Shown in pieces: positions 51,272-60,403 of a stretch of DNA of 64,000 bases. Source of the stretch: Dyella mobilis (GTDB lineage: Bacteria > Pseudomonadota > Gammaproteobacteria > Xanthomonadales > Rhodanobacteraceae); NCBI RefSeq assembly GCF_016904945.1, contig NZ_JADIKF010000039.1:682001-746000 (forward strand), written 5' to 3'. A model generated the notes under the pieces. It worked only from the letters and a program-made list of their open reading frames with translations. It did no database searches and had not been told where the DNA came from. Made by a program: the position numbers and the translations under genes. The number at the start of each line of letters is the position of its first letter. Position 1 is the stretch's first letter.

Positions 51272-51781
51272 ATGGCCATCAACGTCACGTTCACCACCAA
51301 TCGCGGTCCCATCCACGTGCGCCTGCACGACGACAAAACCCCTGTGACGGTGGCCAGTTTCGTCAATCTGGCCAAGCGCGGCTATTACGACGGGCTGTCG
51401 TTCCATCGCGTGATCGCCGACTTCATGATCCAGGGCGGCTGCCCGGAAGGCAGTGGCCGCGGCGGTCCGGGCTACCGCTTCGAGGATGAGTTCGATTCCT
51501 CGTTGCGCCACGACAAGCCGGGCATTCTGTCGATGGCCAATGCCGGTCCGCGCACCAACGGCAGCCAGTTTTTCATCACCCATGGCCCCACCCCGTGGCT
51601 GGACGGCAAGCACAGCGTGTTCGGCGAAGTGCTGAGCCCGGCCGACCAGGCTGTGGTCGATGCGATCAAGCAGGGCGACACGATCGAGAAAGTGACCGTG
51701 GAAGGCGACGTGGACGCGCTGTTGGCGGCCCAGTCGGCACGCGTGAAAGAGTGGAACGAGGTGCTCGATCAGCGCGGCTGA
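51272..51781 (+). CDS. ppiB: Cytosolic peptidyl-prolyl cis-trans isomerase (cyclophilin)
   Basis: The product is 169 aa without a signal peptide. The cyclophilin core has [37 protein letters not shown] and [20 protein letters not shown], with the catalytic arginine in FHRVI and the ligand-binding Trp in PWLDGKH. It accelerates prolyl isomerisation during protein folding. A strong terminator follows. Confidence 0.95.
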   Translation: MAINVTFTTNRGPIHVRLHDDKTPVTVASFVNLAKRGYYDGLSFHRVIADFMIQGGCPEGSGRGGPGYRFEDEFDSSLRHDKPGILSMANAGPRTNGSQFFITHGPTPWLDGKHSVFGEVLSPADQAVVDAIKQGDTIEKVTVEGDVDALLAAQSARVKEWNEVLDQRG

Positions 51782-51808
51782 TCCTGCCTCCGGCACAGTT
51801 GGGAAACG

Positions 51809-51842
51809 AAAGGCCGCCAGGGTTCTGCCCGGCGGCCTTTTT
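51809..51842 (+). terminator. Rho-independent terminator after ppiB
   Basis: AAAGGCCGCC and GGCGGCCTTT pair over 10 bp (with an inner AGGG/CCC extension), followed by TT and a T-rich end, 27 bases past the ppiB stop. Confidence 0.85.
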
Positions 51843-51921
51843 CACACATTCGTTACCAATGTGTCGTAGAGGTGGACATAAAATCAAAGGGTTGGATCCC
51901 TCTCTTCAAAGGAGTGCAGTG

Positions 51922-52356
51922 ATGTCTCTACTCGACAGTTTAGGTAGTCTGCTCGGCGGCAATCAGGGCGGTGCGAACGGCGCCTCGTCACTGGTCAACG
52001 TGGCGGGCCAGTTGATTCAGCAGGCGGGGGGCATCCAGGGCCTGGCCAGCACGTTGCAGCAGCATGGCATGGGCGACGCGATGCAGTCCTGGATTGGCAA
52101 CGGCGCCAACCAGGCCATTTCCGGCGACCAGCTCAACCAGGTATTGCAGAAGTCCGGACTGGACTCGGTGGTCAACGATGCCGCCGGCAAGCTTGGCATG
52201 GACCCGGGCCAGCTCATGGGCCAGGTGGCGCAGGTGCTGCCGCATGCGGTGGATCACGCCACGCCGGACGGACAGGCACCGGCCAGCGGCGGCGGTTTCG
52301 ATCTTTCGACGCTGGGTGGCCTGGCCGAGAAACTGCTGGCGGCAAAGACTGCCTGA
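51922..52356 (+). CDS. YidB-family protein (DUF937)
   Basis: The product is 144 aa. SLLDSLGSLLGGNQGG starts it, and VNVAGQLIQQAGGIQGLAST and SGDQLNQVLQKSGLDSVVND follow. These Gly/Gln/Leu-rich helices are typical of the DUF937 (YidB) family, whose role is unknown. There is no signal peptide. The ATG at 51922 is 8 bases after AAAGGAG. It is bordered by a terminator on each side, so it is transcribed alone. Confidence 0.88.
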   Translation: MSLLDSLGSLLGGNQGGANGASSLVNVAGQLIQQAGGIQGLASTLQQHGMGDAMQSWIGNGANQAISGDQLNQVLQKSGLDSVVNDAAGKLGMDPGQLMGQVAQVLPHAVDHATPDGQAPASGGGFDLSTLGGLAEKLLAAKTA

Positions 52357-52371
52357 ATTCCCGCAGGCACA

Positions 52372-52406
52372 AAAAAGCACGGCGTGGGCAACCCGCCGTG
52401 CTTTTT
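52372..52406. terminator. Bidirectional terminator between yidB-like and glsB-like genes
   Basis: AAAAAGCACGGCG and CGCCGTGCTTTTT pair over 13 bp around 9 bases, with a T-run in both directions. It serves the convergent genes at 51922-52356 and 52431-52685. Confidence 0.9.
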
Positions 52407-52430
52407 GTTTGCCTCGAAGGTCCGGGCCGG

Positions 52431-52685
52431 TCAGTGCTCGATGAACTTCAGCAAGAACAGCAGAATGACGGCGCCCACGATCGACATCAGGAATCCGGCC
52501 GCATGGAATTTCTGGCCTGGGGCGGGTTTGTTGAACATGGTGCCGATAAAGCCGCCGATGACCGAACCCACGATACCGACGATGGTGGTCATGATGAAGC
52601 CGTAGTGCGCTGCGCCCGGCACGATCCAGCGGGCAATGAGGCCGACGAAGAAACCAACGATGATGGACCAGATAAGGCTGAACAT
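52431..52685 (-). CDS. GlsB/YeaQ/YmgE-family small membrane protein
   Basis: The product is 84 aa with three transmembrane helices: SLIWSIIVGFFVGLIARWIV, IMTTIVGIVGSVIGGFIGTM and FLMSIVGAVILLFLLKF. The Gly-rich GIVGSVIGGFIG segment defines the transglycosylase-associated/GlsB family, often induced in stationary phase or stress. AAGGAG lies 9 bases before the ATG at 52685 and only 3 before that at 52691, so I prefer 52685. Confidence 0.85.
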   Translation of the reverse strand: MFSLIWSIIVGFFVGLIARWIVPGAAHYGFIMTTIVGIVGSVIGGFIGTMFNKPAPGQKFHAAGFLMSIVGAVILLFLLKFIEH

Positions 52686-52906
52686 AGGCATCTTCTCCTT
52701 GAGTCTGTGTTGGCTGGCGATCAGATGACGTTCCTCCGCCCAGGTCTGCAGCGGCTTGGGGCGATGGCCCCCAGGACATCATGCCAGTGGGCGACATGGG
52801 CGCAATAGGAGTTTTTCAACGGGCTGGAAGGGGGAGGCGGTTGACGCACCGCCGCATGCTAAAATCACCCGGTTTGCTGCCCCAAGTCCCCCAATCCGAG
52901 GAAACC

Positions 52907-54106
52907 ATGCCCCAGCTCGCCCAGCGTGTCGGCCGCGCCAAACCCAGCGCGATCATGGTCATCGCCGAAAAGGCAAAGCAGCTCAAGGCTGCCGGCCGCG
53001 ACATCATCAGCTTCTCCATCGGCGTTCCCAATTTTCTGCCCGGCGAGCACGTCTATGCTGCGGCCCGCGAAGCGCTCTCGCACGACAGCGGCCAATACGG
53101 CAGCAATCGCGGCGCCGAGGTTTTGCTGGATGCTTTCCTCAAGCACATCGAGGCATTGGGTTTCACCGGCTACGCCCGCAACAACCTCTCGGTAGGCATC
53201 GGCGCCAAGCAGGTGCTGTACAACCTGGCCGAAGCGCTGCTCAACGAGGGCGAGGAAATCTGCTTCGCCGCACCGTACTGGACCACCTATCACGACATCG
53301 CCGATATCGTGGGTGCGAAGGTCAACGTGCTGCACTGTGGCCCCGCGCAAAACTACAAGCTCACGCCGGAACAGCTCGAAGGCGCACTGGCGCGCAAGCC
53401 GAAGGTGTTCCTGTTCAACAACCCGTCCAATCCTACCGGCATGGTCTATACGCGCGAGGAAATCGCCGCGCTGGCCGACGTGCTGGCGAAATATCCGGAC
53501 ACCTGGATCGTCACCGACGACATCTACAACTCGATGGTGTTCGACGGCATCGGTTACCACAACTTCGTGTTTGCCAAACCGGAATTGCGCGATCGCCTGA
53601 TCTTCGTGGACTCGGTGTCCAAGACCTACGGCATGCCGGGCTGGCGCGTGGGGCTGATCGCGGGGCCGGAGTCGGTGGCCAAGGCGATCACCACGCTCAA
53701 TTCCAACCACATCACCAGCGTGCCGGAAGTGATCACGGCTGCTGCGGTGGCAGCGTTCAGCGGTCCGCAGGATGTGCCTCAAGCCAAGTGCAAGGAATTC
53801 GCACACAAGCGCGACATCGTGCTGGCTGCGCTGGCAAAGATTCCCGGTGTGGTTTGCCCGCGCCCGCAGGGTGCGTTCTATGCATTCCCGGACGTCTCGG
53901 GCGCCTTCGGCAAGAGCCATGGCGGCAAGCTCATCGGGAACGACGTGGATCTGTGCGCCGTGCTGCTGGAAGCCAAGGGCGTGGCCTGCGTACCGGGTTC
54001 GGCGTTTGGCGAGCCGCGTGCGATGCGCATTTCCTACACCTGTCCCACTGCTCAGCTTGAACCCGGCCTTGCCCGCATCGTCGAGTTCTTCGCCGAATTG
54101 AATTGA
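52907..54106 (+). CDS. PLP-dependent class I/II aminotransferase
   Basis: The product is 399 aa. Features of fold-type I aspartate-aminotransferase relatives: [24 protein letters not shown] with the pyridine-binding aspartate, and the PLP lysine in [14 protein letters not shown]; the arginine binding the substrate carboxylate is in MRISY. Probably an aspartate or aromatic amino-acid aminotransferase with 2-oxoglutarate; the exact substrate is not clear. ATG 52907 follows GAGGAAA. The mdh gene lies 64 bases downstream on the same strand. Confidence 0.9.
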   Translation: MPQLAQRVGRAKPSAIMVIAEKAKQLKAAGRDIISFSIGVPNFLPGEHVYAAAREALSHDSGQYGSNRGAEVLLDAFLKHIEALGFTGYARNNLSVGIGAKQVLYNLAEALLNEGEEICFAAPYWTTYHDIADIVGAKVNVLHCGPAQNYKLTPEQLEGALARKPKVFLFNNPSNPTGMVYTREEIAALADVLAKYPDTWIVTDDIYNSMVFDGIGYHNFVFAKPELRDRLIFVDSVSKTYGMPGWRVGLIAGPESVAKAITTLNSNHITSVPEVITAAAVAAFSGPQDVPQAKCKEFAHKRDIVLAALAKIPGVVCPRPQGAFYAFPDVSGAFGKSHGGKLIGNDVDLCAVLLEAKGVACVPGSAFGEPRAMRISYTCPTAQLEPGLARIVEFFAELN

Positions 54107-54170
54107 ATCCTCTAGCGGCCCGCGTCATACGATGCGGGCCTCGTTTTATGCACCTGAAGGAGTTGCCACG

Positions 54171-55157
54171 ATGAAAGCCCCCGTTCGTGTTGCCGTGACC
54201 GGCGCTGCCGGCCAGATCGGTTACGCCTTGCTGTTCCGTATCGCCGCCGGCGACATGCTCGGTCCGGACCAGCCGGTGATCCTGCACCTGCTCGAAATCA
54301 CGCCCGCGCTGCCTGCGCTGCAAGGCGTGGTGATGGAGCTCAACGACTGCGCGTTCCCGACCCTGGCTGGCGTGGTTGCCACCGACGACGTCAACGTCGC
54401 CTTCAAGGATGTCGATTACGCACTGCTGGTCGGCGCGCGTCCGCGCGGCCCGGGCATGGAGCGCAAGGATCTGCTGGAAGCCAATGGCGCGATCTTCTCG
54501 CCGCAGGGCAAGGCGCTGAACGATCACGCCAAGCGCGACGTGAAGGTGCTGGTGGTGGGCAACCCGGCCAACACCAACGCGCTGATCGCCCAGCAGAACG
54601 CTCCGGACCTGGATCCGAAGTGCTTCACCGCGATGGTGCGCCTGGACCACAACCGCGCCCTGTCGCAGCTGGCCGAGAAGACCGGCAAGCACACCACCGA
54701 CATCAAGAAGGTCACCATCTGGGGCAACCACAGCTCGACCCAGTATCCGGACCTGCACCACGCCACCGTGGACGGCAAGGCTGCGCTGAGCCTGGTCGAC
54801 CAGAACTGGTATCAGACGGATTTCATCCCGACCGTGCAACAGCGCGGCGCCGCCATCATCAAGGCGCGCGGTGCTTCGTCGGCCGCGTCGGCCGCGTCGG
54901 CCGCGATCGACCACGTGCGCAACTGGGCGCTGGGTTCGGCGGAAGGCGACTGGGTCTCGATGGGCATTCCGTCCGACGGTTCCTACGGCATCGCTCCGGG
55001 CGTGATCTACGGTTACCCGGTGACGGTGAAGAACGGCAAGTACGAAATCGTGCAGGGCCTGGAAATCAACGATTTCTCGCGCGCCCGCATGGATGCCACC
55101 GAGAAGGAACTGCGCGAAGAGCGCGCCGGCGTCGAGCACCTGTTCGCCAAGAAGTAA
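54171..55157 (+). CDS. mdh: Malate dehydrogenase (NAD-dependent)
   Basis: The product is 328 aa. Rossmann motif [19 protein letters not shown], substrate arginines in [25 protein letters not shown] and catalytic His in TIWGNHSS place it in the cytosolic-type malate dehydrogenases. It oxidises malate to oxaloacetate in the TCA cycle. GAAGGAG precedes the ATG at 54171. A 9-base repeat (TCGGCCGCG, three times near 54885-54908) encodes the Ala/Ser run before AIDHVRNW. Confidence 0.96.
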   Translation: MKAPVRVAVTGAAGQIGYALLFRIAAGDMLGPDQPVILHLLEITPALPALQGVVMELNDCAFPTLAGVVATDDVNVAFKDVDYALLVGARPRGPGMERKDLLEANGAIFSPQGKALNDHAKRDVKVLVVGNPANTNALIAQQNAPDLDPKCFTAMVRLDHNRALSQLAEKTGKHTTDIKKVTIWGNHSSTQYPDLHHATVDGKAALSLVDQNWYQTDFIPTVQQRGAAIIKARGASSAASAASAAIDHVRNWALGSAEGDWVSMGIPSDGSYGIAPGVIYGYPVTVKNGKYEIVQGLEINDFSRARMDATEKELREERAGVEHLFAKK

Positions 55158-55183
55158 GTTTCGGCGTTACTGCAACGAAAACG

Positions 55184-55211
55184 AACGGCCACCCTTTGCG
55201 GGGTGGCCGTT
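55184..55211 (+). terminator. Rho-independent terminator after mdh
   Basis: AACGGCCACCC and GGGTGGCCGTT pair over 11 bp with a 6-base loop, followed by TGCTTTGG. It also serves the convergent tpsB-like gene, which ends at 55232. Confidence 0.8.
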
Positions 55212-55231
55212 TGCTTTGGTGCGATCGGTTT

Positions 55232-56917
55232 TCAGTGCAGTTGATAGCTGAACGAGAAATCCACGCGCGGCTCGCGATGCGGTGCGCCGATCGGTACGTC
55301 GCCCACCGGTTCGGCGACGGTGAGGTCGAATGCGTAAAAGCGTTTGTCGGTCCAGCGCACACCCACGCCAGCGGTGCCCAGTTCGTTCACGGTGGGCGCG
55401 CCGACGTTGAGGTAGACGCGCGCAAACTGCCCGATCAGATACGGCGTGACCTGTTTCACCCAGCGGGTGGATACGTCGTAGTGCCGGTTGAGTTCCAGCG
55501 AGGCGCCCCAGCCGCTGTCGCCTGCGGTTTCGCCCGGGTCGTAAGCCAATCCGTAACGCGGACCGCCGAAGCTGACTTGCTCAGTGGTCGGCAGGGTGTC
55601 GTTGCTGTATTGCCCGGTGATGTTGAATACGGTGCCAAAGCGCTGCGGCCACGTATTGCTCTGGGTAAAGGTGATGTCGTAGCGGGTGAACGCCGGGTCG
55701 GCCGGCGATACTTCGACGAGATTGCCCAGCCTGACCACCGTGCTTGCATTGGCACCCAAGGCATCCAGGCCGCGAGCTATTTCCACGTTGACCTTTTGCA
55801 CACTGGTGTCGCTGGCTTTGACGTAATCCAGTTTGGTGTCGAGCACGCGCAAACCATATTGCTGGATCAATTTGCCGCCGTTGATCGAGTTGGTATAGAT
55901 CTCGTCCAGCGTGGTGGCGTACGCGCCGCCCGTGGCAGTGAGGTTGGTGTGATTGTCCAGCAGCAGCGGATAGCTGAAGGAAAATGCGTATTGGTCCTGA
56001 TGCAGATTCTGTTTCAAGTAATAGGGCAGCTGATTGTCCAGATCGGGATTGCCCTGGTAGTGCGAGCCGCTGACGTGCAACATCAGGCCGTCGGACCACA
56101 GTGGTTGCAGATACGTCAGTGCATACAGGCGCTGGTCGTCAGGCCCTGACGGCAACAGGGTGGAGAAGGCGATTTGTTCGGATTGCGACAACAGGCCGTT
56201 TTCCGTCACGCTGGTGAGACCTTGCACACCCGGATGGTTGAAGTCGATGCCGGTGCTGGCATTGAAGCGCGTGCGCTTGACGGTCAGTACCAGTCGGGTC
56301 GCGCCATCGGTGGTGGTGGGGGCGGGCACGTTGGCATCGATGTGCAGGCCGGGCAGCATGCCCAGTATTTGCAGATATCGTTCAAAGGTTTTCTGCCGCA
56401 GTGGGCGATCCTTGACGATGTGCCGTGCGACGGCGCGAATCTTCGCTTCCTCGTTGCCGGCATTGCCTTGGATATCGACCGCCGCGACATAGCCTTCGAC
56501 GACGGTGATGCGCACCTCGCCGTTGGCGAAGTTCTGCATGGGCACAAAGCCGAAGGAGAGCGCATAACCACGCGCTTTGTAGATGTCGCCGATTTTGTTG
56601 GCGGCGGCCAGCACATCGGATACGTGTACGTTCTTGCCGGTCATCGGGCTGAACAGCGCGGCGACCTCTTTGAACGGTACGGCATGCACGCCGGTGACGT
56701 CGAAGCGACGCGGCGTGATCGGTGTCGCGAGCAGGGCGGCCAGGCGAGGATTCGGTGCCTGGGTTTGCACCTGGGTCTGTACGCGGGGCGTGACCGGCGT
56801 TTCCACGCGCGGCAGGTTTTGCAGCGGATTGGCGGTGACCGGCGTGCGTACCTGCGCCTGCACCTGCATCGATACCGCGATGGAAATGCCGAGTGCCGGG
56901 CCGATCCATGCCTTCAT
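55232..56917 (-). CDS. TpsB-type outer-membrane transporter (ShlB/FhaC/HecB family)
   Basis: The product is 561 aa. After a signal peptide comes a Pro/Thr/Gln-rich linker (about 20-62), then POTRA domains (RFDVTGVHAVPFKEVAALFS, YALSFGFVPMQNFANGEVRI and VVEGYVAAVDIQGN) and a 16-strand barrel with the conserved SFGGPRYGLAYDPGETAGDSGWG segment, ending in FSFSYQLH. Such proteins export one TpsA partner across the outer membrane. No TpsA with a filamentous-haemagglutinin secretion domain is nearby. The lipoprotein gene 118 bases upstream is the only close candidate partner. Confidence 0.9.
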   Translation of the reverse strand: MKAWIGPALGISIAVSMQVQAQVRTPVTANPLQNLPRVETPVTPRVQTQVQTQAPNPRLAALLATPITPRRFDVTGVHAVPFKEVAALFSPMTGKNVHVSDVLAAANKIGDIYKARGYALSFGFVPMQNFANGEVRITVVEGYVAAVDIQGNAGNEEAKIRAVARHIVKDRPLRQKTFERYLQILGMLPGLHIDANVPAPTTTDGATRLVLTVKRTRFNASTGIDFNHPGVQGLTSVTENGLLSQSEQIAFSTLLPSGPDDQRLYALTYLQPLWSDGLMLHVSGSHYQGNPDLDNQLPYYLKQNLHQDQYAFSFSYPLLLDNHTNLTATGGAYATTLDEIYTNSINGGKLIQQYGLRVLDTKLDYVKASDTSVQKVNVEIARGLDALGANASTVVRLGNLVEVSPADPAFTRYDITFTQSNTWPQRFGTVFNITGQYSNDTLPTTEQVSFGGPRYGLAYDPGETAGDSGWGASLELNRHYDVSTRWVKQVTPYLIGQFARVYLNVGAPTVNELGTAGVGVRWTDKRFYAFDLTVAEPVGDVPIGAPHREPRVDFSFSYQLH

Positions 56918-56980
56918 GCGATGCCCCCTGTTTTGTTGCCCTAAAGCGTGCAGTGCGAATCTGCGCGCCGTTGATACGCT

Positions 56981-57004
56981 GGAGGCGGCCGTGCGGCCGC
57001 CTCC
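56981..57004. terminator. 10-bp inverted repeat between the lipoprotein and TpsB genes
   Basis: GGAGGCGGCC, GTGC, GGCCGCCTCC. It lies 32 bases past the lipoprotein stop (leftward) and 64 before the TpsB start. No T-run, so it may only attenuate. Confidence 0.5.
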
Positions 57005-57035
57005 ACTTCAACGCGTGATGCTTTTTGTTTGTCCG

Positions 57036-58583
57036 TCAGTGCTTGCCGAGCAGGCCGCCCAATCCGTCGTTGCCGCTCTTGCCGCCACTGCTGGACGACG
57101 ACCCCGACAGCGCCGAGCCCAACCCTCCGAGAAGGCCGCTGCTGCCACCGCTGCCACTGCCACTGCTGCCGGATAGGCCAGGCAGGCTGGTGAGATTGGC
57201 GACGCCGTTGACCACGTTGCTCAGCGCCTGGGTTACCGGAGTCAACGGGCCATTGACCGCGCCCGTGGTGCTGGTGCCCGCCGAAGCAACCGCGGCACCG
57301 GCGTTGTTGACCACCGAGCCGACCAGGCTGGTCACCGGATTCAGTCCCGCGGTCGGGCCGGTGCCCAGACTTGCCAGTGCCTGACCCGTACCCTCGACAG
57401 TCTGGCCGAGGCCGGCCACCGTGCTCGTTGCACCCGCCAGCGTCGTGCCGACCGAATTGCCCGTACCAGCATGGCCAAGGCCGGCGGTGACGCCGTTGCC
57501 CAGGGTCGTCACCGAACTGCCCACACCTTCCACGGTGCCGCCAAGCAGGGAGGTGACCGGTGCGGCAGGCGTGGACGCGCCGGTGCTGCTTATCCCCGAG
57601 CCCAGCGAGGAAACGGCCGAGCCTACGCCACTGGTGGTATTGCCGCCGGCAGTCGATACGGCCGCGACGAGATTGCCGGCGCCGCTGCCGCCGTTGCTGC
57701 CAGTGAGTCCGGTCGCAGGATTGAGTACATCGCTGGCCGTCTGTGTCACGGTCTTGAGGAGGCCGCTGTTCAACGAACCTTCCAGCGGGACGCTGCCGGC
57801 AGAAACGTCGTTGCCGATCGTGGAAACCAGGTTCCCGGCTCCCGACGTAATCGGTTCGATGGGCGAACCTTTGAAGTCGCCGACGCTGCCGACCGTCTCG
57901 CCGAGGTCGGTAACGGCCTTGCCGGTATCGTCGACCACGCCGCCCGTCCCGCCGAGGCTATCGACGGTAGTGCCGACCGGGTTGCTGCTATTGCCGACCT
58001 GGCCAAGGCCATTGGCTACGCCATTGCCCAGCGCGCTGACGGCATTGCCGGTGTTCTGGACCACGCCCGACAAACCTTGTGTGGTCGCGGTGTTGCCAAG
58101 CGGTGTATTGGTAAGTTGCGAACCGACCGTACTGACCGCGCCGCCCAAGGCGGTGACGACATTGCCAGTGCCCGTGGCGACCGCGCCAACCACGTTGGTC
58201 GGTTGCGGTGAGGGTGTGGGCGTTGGTGTCGGTGTTGGCGTGGGAGTTGGTGTCGGCGTGGGTGTAGGTGTAGGCGTTGGGGTCGGTGTTGGGGTGGGTG
58301 TCGGCGTCGGTGCGCCGGAACCATTGCCATTGCCACTGCCGTTGCCGCCGCTGCTGCCGGAAATGCCGGTGCTGCCGCCCGCGCCCGTGCCCGACGGGGA
58401 TCCCGTCGACGAGCCCGAGCCACTGGGGCTGCCGCTCGACGGACTGGCCGAGCTAGAGCTGCCGGCAAACGGAGAGCGCACCGAACCGGAGCCGCCGCAA
58501 GCCGTCAATGAGACGAATGCCACGGCAATCAGGCTGGAAAGAAGGGTCCGCTTGAGAACTTTGCCCGAAGATATGCTACGCAT
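57036..58583 (-). CDS. Low-complexity surface lipoprotein with Pro-Thr linker
   Basis: The product is 515 aa. The lipobox is SLTAC with Cys29. Ser/Gly-rich residues 30-90 lead to about eighteen Pro-Thr dipeptides (near 92-128), then a long Gly/Thr/Val/Ser-rich region with recurring TVxxLGxxV units resembling collagen-like or adhesin repeat proteins, ending in Ser/Gly-rich GGLLGKH. It is probably an outer-membrane lipoprotein that spans the periplasm or extends from the surface. The ATG at 58583 follows GTGGAG by 8 bases. It precedes the TpsB-type transporter and may be its substrate, although it lacks a TpsA domain. Confidence 0.75.
   Translation of the reverse strand: MRSISSGKVLKRTLLSSLIAVAFVSLTACGGSGSVRSPFAGSSSSASPSSGSPSGSGSSTGSPSGTGAGGSTGISGSSGGNGSGNGNGSGAPTPTPTPTPTPTPTPTPTPTPTPTPTPTPTPTPSPQPTNVVGAVATGTGNVVTALGGAVSTVGSQLTNTPLGNTATTQGLSGVVQNTGNAVSALGNGVANGLGQVGNSSNPVGTTVDSLGGTGGVVDDTGKAVTDLGETVGSVGDFKGSPIEPITSGAGNLVSTIGNDVSAGSVPLEGSLNSGLLKTVTQTASDVLNPATGLTGSNGGSGAGNLVAAVSTAGGNTTSGVGSAVSSLGSGISSTGASTPAAPVTSLLGGTVEGVGSSVTTLGNGVTAGLGHAGTGNSVGTTLAGATSTVAGLGQTVEGTGQALASLGTGPTAGLNPVTSLVGSVVNNAGAAVASAGTSTTGAVNGPLTPVTQALSNVVNGVANLTSLPGLSGSSGSGSGGSSGLLGGLGSALSGSSSSSGGKSGNDGLGGLLGKH
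58203..58312. repeat. Imperfect GGTGTN hexamer repeat coding for the Pro-Thr linker
   Basis: On the plus strand, GGTGTCGGTGTTGGCGTG-type units repeat for about 110 bases. On the coding strand they give PT dipeptides. The array could shrink or grow by slippage in whole hexamers without a frameshift and so alter the length of the linker. Confidence 0.7.
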
Positions 58584-58862
58584 GATCATCACTCCACGAA
58601 CGCATTGCGTTCCACCTGTAGTGGGTGCGAGAAAGTAGACGTCTATCCTCCCGACCGGCTCATGCATGCCGGTGAATTGCAGCCGCGCGGCCGCTCCTTA
58701 CGTGACGCCTAGATGCCTACATGAGTGGGGATCGGGCAGCTTGATGCTGCGAGCAGTCGCGTGAATGCCCTGTGCAGGATATGTGTAGGGCCGAAGTACG
58801 GAATGTGATGCAGTAACCGCAAATGGACTGCTAAAACCTGGATAGGCCCAGGTTGGCACGAT
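58584..58862. other. Intergenic region upstream of the lipoprotein gene
   Basis: About 280 bases between lpxH's stop and the lipoprotein gene. It must carry the lipoprotein promoter. I see no clear -35/-10 pair or hairpin. Confidence 0.3.
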
Positions 58863-59588
58863 TTATTCCCGGAGTGCCTTCAATTCGCGGCTTTCGGGGC
58901 CGATTTGCAGGACCGAACCCTGATCGTACCAGTCGCCAAGCACGATGCGTTCGGCCGCTTGGCCGTCCAGATCGAAATGGTGCACAGCGGGGCGATGCGT
59001 GTGGCCGTGAATCAGGTGCAGGGTGCCGGCGTCGTGCATGGCTTGGGCAACGGCAGCGGCATTCACATCCATGATGGTTTCCTGCGTGCTGCCGGTATGC
59101 GCGCGGCTGTCTTCGCGCGCCTTGGCGGCAAATGCGCGCCGCGCTTCCAGTGGCATCGAAAGGATCTGGGCTTTCCATTCGGGGGTGCGCACGTTGCGGC
59201 GCACTGCCTGATAGGCGACGTCGTCGGTGCACAGTGCGTCGCCATGCATCAGCAGGGTCGGCGTGCCGTAGAGATCGTGCACGGTGCCGTCGTCGAGCAG
59301 GGTGAAACCGGCGCGTTCGGCAAAGGCTTCGCCAAGCAGGAAGTCCCGGTTGCCGACCATGAAGTACACGGGAATGCCGGCATCGCGCACGGCGCGGGTT
59401 GCCCGTGCAATGCGCTGCGGCAGGTCGTCGTCGTCGTCGTCGCCAATCCACGCTTCTACCAGGTCGCCCAGGATATACAGCGCCTGGGCACGGCGAACTT
59501 CGTCGCTGGCGAGGTAGTGCTCAAACAACGAAGTGATGTGGGGGCGGCTGTCGTCGAGGTGCAGGTCGGCGATGAACAGCGTGCTCAT
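58863..59588 (-). CDS. lpxH: UDP-2,3-diacylglucosamine diphosphatase
   Basis: The product is 241 aa. Metallophosphoesterase motifs FIADLHLDD, LGDLVEAWIGDD, GNRDFLLGEAF, HGD and HGHTHRPAVH match LpxH. It hydrolyses UDP-2,3-diacylglucosamine to lipid X in lipid A synthesis at the inner membrane. The ATG at 59588 overlaps the end of the upstream cyclophilin gene by 4 bases, so the two are co-transcribed. Confidence 0.95.
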   Translation of the reverse strand: MSTLFIADLHLDDSRPHITSLFEHYLASDEVRRAQALYILGDLVEAWIGDDDDDDLPQRIARATRAVRDAGIPVYFMVGNRDFLLGEAFAERAGFTLLDDGTVHDLYGTPTLLMHGDALCTDDVAYQAVRRNVRTPEWKAQILSMPLEARRAFAAKAREDSRAHTGSTQETIMDVNAAAVAQAMHDAGTLHLIHGHTHRPAVHHFDLDGQAAERIVLGDWYDQGSVLQIGPESRELKALRE

Positions 59589-60244
59589 GGGGACTTGTGC
59601 GAATCGTTGCCAGCAGCGGGTGCGGCGGGTACCGCTTCGCCCTCGACATTGACGCTTTCGATGATGACCGGCGGATTGGGCACGTCGGCGGCAAACGGGC
59701 CTTGGCCGCGCGTCGGGAGTGCGGCGATCTTGTCCACCACATCCATGCCCTTGACCACTTTGCCGAACACCGTATAGCCCCAGGTCAAGCCGCTCTGGTT
59801 GCCGACGTAATCCAGGCGACGATCGTCCACCAGATTGATGAAGAACTGCGAAGTGCCGGAGTTCGGATCGGCACCGCGTGCCACGGCCACGGTGCCGCGC
59901 AGGTTGGATAGGCCGTTGTCCGCTTCGCTGGGTACGGGCGAGTGCGTGCGGCGCGGCTGCAGATCCTTGGTATAGAGGCCGCCCTGGATCAGGTAACCGG
60001 GAATCGCGCGGTGAAAAACCGTGCCGGCGTAAAAGCCTTCGTGCACGTAGCGTAGAAAGTTGGCCACGCTCTTGGGCGACTTGTCCGCGAAGAGCTGCAT
60101 GGTGATGTCGCCCTGCGAGGTATGCAGCACCACCGTCGGACTATCTGCCGCGGGAGCCTGCGCGGTTGCCGCCGGCTTGGCGGTCTGTGCGCTGGCCAAC
60201 GGGGCGGCGAGCAGAAAGAGGGCGGTCAGCAGATGCTTGGGCAT
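59585..60244 (-). CDS. Periplasmic peptidyl-prolyl isomerase (cyclophilin)
   Basis: The product is 219 aa. The signal peptide MPKHLLTALFLLAAPLASAQ precedes an Ala-rich linker and the cyclophilin domain: QGDITMQLFADKSPKSVANF, FHRAIPGYLIQGG, GTSQFFINLVDDRRLDY and TVFGKVVKGMDVVDKI. It acts on periplasmic and outer-membrane proteins, like PpiA. The ATG at 60244 starts the signal peptide; starts upstream to 60328 add residues with no clear function. Its stop overlaps the start of lpxH. Confidence 0.92.
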   Translation of the reverse strand: MPKHLLTALFLLAAPLASAQTAKPAATAQAPAADSPTVVLHTSQGDITMQLFADKSPKSVANFLRYVHEGFYAGTVFHRAIPGYLIQGGLYTKDLQPRRTHSPVPSEADNGLSNLRGTVAVARGADPNSGTSQFFINLVDDRRLDYVGNQSGLTWGYTVFGKVVKGMDVVDKIAALPTRGQGPFAADVPNPPVIIESVNVEGEAVPAAPAAGNDSHKSP

Positions 60245-60403
60245 GACGGTCGGGTGGCGCGGCATAGACATCCGCCCATGATACGCGGCCGGGAGGCGCT
60301 GTGGCTTAAACGACAGGGAATCGAGCAACGGGAGTGGGGAGTTGCCAAGACAGGGCGCGTGGGGCCCTTCGCGATTTCCGATTCTTCGTTCTCGATGTCC
60401 GGC

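Noticed and set aside
54885-54908. Three tandem 9-base units in mdh as a contingency locus
   Set aside because: They encode the Ala/Ser run usual at this position in malate dehydrogenases; three units are too few to suggest variation.
57421-58638. A 405-codon plus-strand frame with a long Val-Gly repeat
   Set aside because: It is the reverse reading of the Pro-Thr hexamer array. The minus-strand frame has a lipobox, a good start and a signal peptide.
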